A stretch of 31,834 bases of DNA from CAYLPJ01 sp964385465 (GTDB lineage: Bacteria; Planctomycetota; Phycisphaerae; SM23-33): positions 1 to 31,834 of the forward strand of contig CAYLPJ010000065.1 in the NCBI GenBank assembly GCA_964385465.1, read 5' to 3'. Shown piece by piece: positions 31,530 through 31,834 of the stretch. A model generated the notes under the pieces. It worked only from the letters and a program-made list of their open reading frames with translations. It was not told the origin of the DNA and ran no database searches. The first letter of the stretch is position 1, and the number at the start of each line of letters is the position of its first letter. The position numbers and the translations under genes were made by a program.

Positions 31530-31541
31530 CCGCCCCGCCGC

Positions 31542-31639
31542 GCCGCGACGAGCCCGCTGTGTAAGCACCCCCCGTCGGCGAGCAAACACACCCCCCCCGG
31601 CCGGCGCCCTCCAGATCACGCGTCGCGCCCTGTGGAGTG
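31542..31639. repeat. Dispersed-type repeat, copy 1
   Basis: A 98-base unit with two conserved cores: 31542-31573 (contains CCCGCTGTGTAAGCACC) and 31605-31639 (contains CCAGATCACGCGTCGCG). The second core holds the inverted repeat CTCCA (31609-31613) / TGGAG (31633-31637) and so can fold. The middle differs from copy 2 by substitutions and small indels in C-runs. Non-coding by my reading. Confidence 0.8.
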
Positions 31640-31704
31640 CGAACGCCGGCGCGCCGCTTCGACGGAACCCGGGGGGCCGCGTCGCCTCCGACGCTGCCGC
31701 GCTT

Positions 31705-31800
31705 GCCGCGACGAACCCGCTGTGTAAGCACCCCCCCCGGCGAAGAAGCACGCCGCCCCGGCCGTCGCCCTCCAGATCACGCGTCGCGCCCTGTGGAGTG
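31705..31800. repeat. Dispersed-type repeat, copy 2
   Basis: A 96-base unit in the same orientation as copy 1, starting 163 bases later. The left core (31705-31736) differs from copy 1 at one base; the right core (31766-31800, 35 bases) is identical, with CTCCA (31770-31774) / TGGAG (31794-31798). The window ends 34 bases further on. Confidence 0.8.
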
Positions 31801-31834
31801 AAGATATGAAAGCGCGGCTCCATTCGTCAGTCTA

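Noticed and set aside
31542..31800. Terminal repeats as a CRISPR array
   Set aside because: Only two units, about 97 bases each with internal divergence and a 65-base gap, and no cas genes.

Overview
This GC-rich window looks like a fragment of a planctomycete genome, probably Phycisphaerae-like; that placement is an inference. The reasons are several secreted beta-helix (pectate-lyase-type) proteins, a DUF4886 SGNH hydrolase, Ala/Pro/Thr/Gln-rich linkers containing ATQP in unrelated proteins, and a Gram-negative envelope (tripartite efflux, lipoproteins, Tat, Rnf). I saw no rRNA, tRNA, CRISPR array, transposase or phage gene. The last 300 bases carry two copies of a ~97-bp repeat, and the window may end where an assembly broke on it.

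Layout. 1-1350: a XerC/XerD-type recombinase preceded by a 77-residue unknown (both -). 1490-3600: convergent tatC (+) and tatA (-). TatC has a very long acidic N-terminal arm and TatA a lysine/arginine-rich tail. 3800-12120: a four-gene metal-efflux operon (-), transcribed outer-membrane factor, then CusB-like adaptor, CusA-like pump and a LEA14/WHy lipoprotein, with a good sigma70-type promoter. 12405-14818: LpxH-like metallophosphoesterase coupled to a secreted pectate lyase (+). 14904-16085: beta-helix protein (-). 16223-17664: queF and apbE overlapping by 4 bases (+). 17633-20038: secreted unknown and alpha/beta hydrolase (-). 20114-25939: a complete Rnf operon (-) in the order rseC-like, rnfC, D, G, E, A, B. 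26235-27554: SAM-dependent methyltransferase (+). 27586-30942: SGNH hydrolase and a two-module beta-helix protein (-). 31278-31529: a small membrane protein (+).

How the parts may work together. Rnf couples ferredoxin:NAD+ electron transfer to ion transport; RnfG and RnfD need covalent FMN, and the nearby apbE encodes the transferase that attaches it. The Cus-type operon should export Cu(I)/Ag(I): the pump keeps three methionines that align with the E. coli CusA copper site, and the adaptor carries two Cys/His metal-binding modules plus DUF3347. The beta-helix, lyase and SGNH proteins suggest extracellular polysaccharide breakdown.

The most unusual observations are the oppositely charged TatC and TatA tails, two apparent extra membrane helices in the CusA-like pump, a WHy lipoprotein in a metal-efflux operon, an atypical last iron-sulfur motif in RnfB, and the terminal repeats. 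I did not find a gene cluster that clearly amounts to an undescribed system.
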